From the NCBI GenBank assembly GCA_938041615.1, contig CALISV010000266.1, positions 1 through 6,348 of the forward strand: a stretch of DNA of 6,348 nucleotides, written 5' to 3'. The stretch's first letter is position 1, and each line of letters begins with the position of its first letter. The DNA comes from an uncultured Campylobacter sp. Its GTDB lineage: Bacteria > Campylobacterota > Campylobacteria > Campylobacterales > Campylobacteraceae. Below are positions 4,339 to 6,348 of the stretch, piece by piece. A model generated the notes under the pieces. It was not told the DNA's origin, ran no database searches, and saw nothing but the letters and a program-made list of their open reading frames with translations. Made by a program: the position numbers and the translations under genes.

Positions 4339-6348
4339 TCAAGGCAGAATATCGACGTTTATTTCGTTTTTTACCTCTACGGTTACGCTTTGGGTCGTGC
4401 CGTTATATTCGGTGTATTCCGCGCCTACGTTTCCTTGGGTAAAGTTTTTAAGATGCAGCGTATCTCCGCTCTCGCCGTCTATCCTTAGCCTGTTGTCACT
4501 ATCCGTCATATCAAGCACGTCCTCGGCGGTTATCGTGGTTTCGACGTTATTTTCGGCGCCGCCTAGCTCGAGTTTTTCAAAGTCTTTGACTCTGCTAAAG
4601 TCTATGGTTTCGGAGATATTTAGCGTATCTTCGCCGTCGCCGCCTTTTATGACGGAGGTTGAGATGTTTGCTCCTTTTTCTATCACGACTTTGTCGTTGC
4701 CCTCGTCGCCTCTTATTTCGGAATAATTATCAAAATTTGCTCCGGCTTTTATGTTTACGGTATCGTCGCCTCTGCCTCCAAATATCACGGAGTGCGAGAC
4801 GTTTGCGCCGCCGTTTAGGTTTATGGTGTCGTCACCTTCGCCTCCGGTTATGCGGGAGCCGTTTTGGATCTGCGCGCCGCTGTTGATATGTATTTCGTCG
4901 TCTCCTTCGGTGGCGTTTATCTGGGCTTTATCAAGGATCGCTCCGTCGTTTACGTTTATAGTGTCGTTGCCCATACCGGTGTGTACGTACGTGCCTTGCT
5001 TAAACTCGGCTCCGCTGTTTAGCGTTACGACGTCTTCGCCTTTGCCCGTGCCTATGCCGGCAGGGTTTCCTGATGTAGTAGCGTTTTCAAAGGTGCTATT
5101 AGAGATGGTTACTTCATCGTTATCATCCTCCGTAAATAGCTCGGAATTTACAAATTTAACTCCGTCAAGCTCGATCTTTTCCTCGCCTGCGCCTGTGTTT
5201 ACCGCGACGTTGGTGAGCGTTACGCCGGATTTTATGTTTATGTTATCGTTGCCTGCGTATGTTGATATGATGGAGTCGTTTCTGTTGTTCGTAGAGCCGG
5301 TCATGTCGGATTCTATATTTATCGTATCGGCGTCTTTTCCAGTCGTTACTCTAACGTCTTTAAATGTAGAATTTTGCCCCAATGTTACTTTGTTTTCTCC
5401 GTTGCCCGCGATGATATCTACTTTTTCTAATACGGAATTTTCAACCGTTATGATATCGTCGCCTTCATCGGTATCTATCGTGGCTTTTGAACCGCCTTGC
5501 CCTTTGACGGCGGAGTTTTTTATGGCTACCGTATCATCGCCCGTGCCGGTATGTACTTCGGAATTTTCTATGACACCTTTTATGTTTACGATATCGTTGT
5601 CTTCCTCGGTGTTGATGCTAGAGCTATCGGTAACTTGACCGTTTATGTTTACGACGTCGTTGCCGGAGCCGGTATTTGCGACGAAATGATTTTTAACGTG
5701 GCCGCTAAGATTTAGCGTATCGTCGCCCGCGCCGGTATTTATATGCTTGCCATCGGTTTGCGCGCTCCCTTGTATGTTTATGTAGTCGTCGTGGTCTATT
5801 ATCCTGCCCGTTGCGCTAGAGTTTATTATCTCGGCATTGTCCGTGGTGACGGTCAGGGTTAAATTTCTAGAGTAGTCTTTGTAGGTTATGCCGTAGTCTT
5901 CGTATTTGATGCCGTCGCTATCTAGCTTTGATTCGCCCTCTACGCCTTGGTTTTGATTGTCGCTCTGCGTCGTAGGGGTGCTGGATAAATTTACCCCATC
6001 ATGCCCGTCGTTATCTACGACTTTTACTCTTATTTGGACGCTATTTATATCGTTAGCGTTCGCGATGGTTACTTGACTGCCGCTAGTCCACGTGAGGCCG
6101 CCGTCGGTCGAATACTGCATAGAACCGGCCTCGTAATCTACACCCGCCGTCCCGCCGCTTAGGCTAAAATTTAGCGTAGTCGGTCTAGCTTTTAGAGTGC
6201 TTCCTACGGATAAAGCAAATGCGAGATAATCGCCCGACTCCTCCATGATATCGCTTAAGGCACTTACGTTTAGGGTTTTTGGAACTGGCGTCGGAGTCGG
6301 AACTGGCGTCGGAGTCGGAACTGGCGTCGGAGTCGGAACTGGCGTCGG
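4339..6348 (-). CDS. Large secreted/surface coil-repeat adhesin-like protein, N-terminus cut
   Basis: The frame is open from the window edge (6348) to TGA at 4341-4339, giving 669 visible residues; the ATG at 6246-6244 is internal, since the frame continues upstream without a stop. From the visible start: residues 1-24 are a Pro/Thr linker of PTPVPT units. Residues about 25-188 are a Calx-beta-like domain (EESGDYL, SLSGGTAGVDY, YSTDGGLTW, ending TGRIIDHDD) with an acidic, Asn/Gln-rich insert near 115-159. Residues about 190-583 carry 17 GxGDDT-like turns, roughly one per 22 residues. Residues 584-669 (KDFEKLELGG, TAEDVLDMTDSDNRLRIDG, GDTLHLKNF) match the C-terminal region of type I secreted adhesins. 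No cysteine is visible and the protein is very acidic, fitting export and calcium binding outside the cell. Adhesion or S-layer-like roles are possible; neither is shown. No secretion genes are in the window. Confidence 0.88.
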   Translation of the reverse strand, partial: PTPVPTPTPVPTPTPVPTPTPVPKTLNVSALSDIMEESGDYLAFALSVGSTLKARPTTLNFSLSGGTAGVDYEAGSMQYSTDGGLTWTSGSQVTIANANDINSVQIRVKVVDNDGHDGVNLSSTPTTQSDNQNQGVEGESKLDSDGIKYEDYGITYKDYSRNLTLTVTTDNAEIINSSATGRIIDHDDYINIQGSAQTDGKHINTGAGDDTLNLSGHVKNHFVANTGSGNDVVNINGQVTDSSSINTEEDNDIVNIKGVIENSEVHTGTGDDTVAIKNSAVKGQGGSKATIDTDEGDDIITVENSVLEKVDIIAGNGENKVTLGQNSTFKDVRVTTGKDADTINIESDMTGSTNNRNDSIISTYAGNDNINIKSGVTLTNVAVNTGAGEEKIELDGVKFVNSELFTEDDNDEVTISNSTFENATTSGNPAGIGTGKGEDVVTLNSGAEFKQGTYVHTGMGNDTINVNDGAILDKAQINATEGDDEIHINSGAQIQNGSRITGGEGDDTINLNGGANVSHSVIFGGRGDDTVNIKAGANFDNYSEIRGDEGNDKVVIEKGANISTSVIKGGDGEDTLNISETIDFSRVKDFEKLELGGAENNVETTITAEDVLDMTDSDNRLRIDGESGDTLHLKNFTQGNVGAEYTEYNGTTQSVTVEVKNEINVDILP
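4600..5781 (-). repeat. Degenerate ~66-bp coding repeats (17 acidic turn motifs)
   Basis: This part of the surface-protein gene encodes turns such as TGAGDDT, TGTGDDT, TGMGNDT, GGEGDDT, GGRGDDT and GGDGEDT at visible residues 205-211 through 569-575. Successive turns are 20-23 residues apart in 13 of 16 intervals and 26-28 in the other three. Each is followed by a beta strand (VNI, INL, VTL) and, in the C-terminal part, by a GA(N/Q/E) turn (SGAQI, GGANV, AGANF, KGANI). The regular one-motif-per-coil pattern suggests a parallel beta-solenoid. Copies nearest the C-terminus are the most regular. Confidence 0.8.
6281..6348 (-). repeat. 18-bp tandem repeat encoding a Pro/Thr linker
   Basis: On the plus strand, GGAACTGGCGTCGGAGTC occurs at 6281-6298, 6299-6316 and 6317-6334, with the first 14 bases of a fourth copy up to the window edge. 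All are identical. On the coding strand each unit gives the hexapeptide PTPVPT, with the last becoming PTPVPK. Since 18 is a multiple of 3, gain or loss of units changes linker length without breaking the frame. The array continues beyond the window, so its copy number is unknown. Confidence 0.92.

Noticed and set aside
4277..4726. 149-codon plus-strand ORF at the 3' end of the surface-protein gene
   Set aside because: Low-complexity Ser/Pro/Phe product antisense to the conserved C-terminal region; no ribosome site or domain.
4751..5638. 295-codon plus-strand ORF
   Set aside because: It is the antisense shadow of the coil repeats; its Ser/Pro/Val/Phe pattern is what the complement of Gly-Asp-Thr-Ile-rich codons gives. 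The minus-strand frame has domains and continues beyond the window.
6244..6246. ATG as the true start of the surface protein
   Set aside because: The same frame stays open for 34 more codons to the window edge and encodes the regular Pro/Thr repeats; no ribosome site precedes this ATG.
6281..6348. CRISPR array
   Set aside because: The 18-bp units are directly adjacent with no spacers and are in frame in a coding gene.

Overview
The window looks like chromosomal DNA from a Campylobacterota bacterium, most likely a member of the Campylobacter concisus/curvus/rectus/showae group. The basis is the very frequent AAATTT hexamer in genes and intergenic DNA, moderate GC for the genus, and protein families typical of this phylum (DUF1104, short HAMP-less histidine kinases, M23 peptidases, large Cys-free calcium-repeat surface proteins). 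This is recognition by eye; no database was searched.

Layout. Bases 1-472 (minus strand) hold the N-terminal 157 residues of an exported SYLF/Ysc84-type protein, cut by the window edge. It diverges from an exported M23 (LytM-type) peptidoglycan endopeptidase at 564-1403; the 91-bp gap contains back-to-back -10 elements on the same bases. A small periplasmic DUF1104-like protein follows at 1458-1904 behind three TTC-led direct repeats spaced 10 bp, and ends at a good stem-loop terminator. A 301-bp gene-free stretch, rich in AAATTT and ending in an almost T-free leader, precedes an OmpR-type response regulator (2206-2868). A 138-bp gap then leads to its partner histidine kinase (3007-4179). A convergent intergenic region contains a long imperfect stem-loop. 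The rest (4339-6348, minus strand) encodes the C-terminal 669 residues of a large secreted or surface protein: a Pro/Thr linker from identical 18-bp repeats, a Calx-beta-like domain, 17 acidic turn motifs spaced about 22 residues, and a C-terminal region of type I secreted adhesin type.

How the genes may work together. Every product except the response regulator is predicted to act at or beyond the inner membrane, so this is a cell-envelope neighbourhood. The kinase sensor and the DUF1104 protein both carry runs of four aspartates, and the DUF1104 protein has two helix starts reminiscent of the CpxP/Spy LTxxQ motif. A reasonable but unproven reading is that the two-component system senses cations or envelope stress and controls the DUF1104 gene. 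No CRISPR array, tRNA, rRNA, insertion sequence or phage gene was seen. The most unusual item is the coil-repeat surface protein, whose architecture differs from classical nonapeptide RTX proteins.
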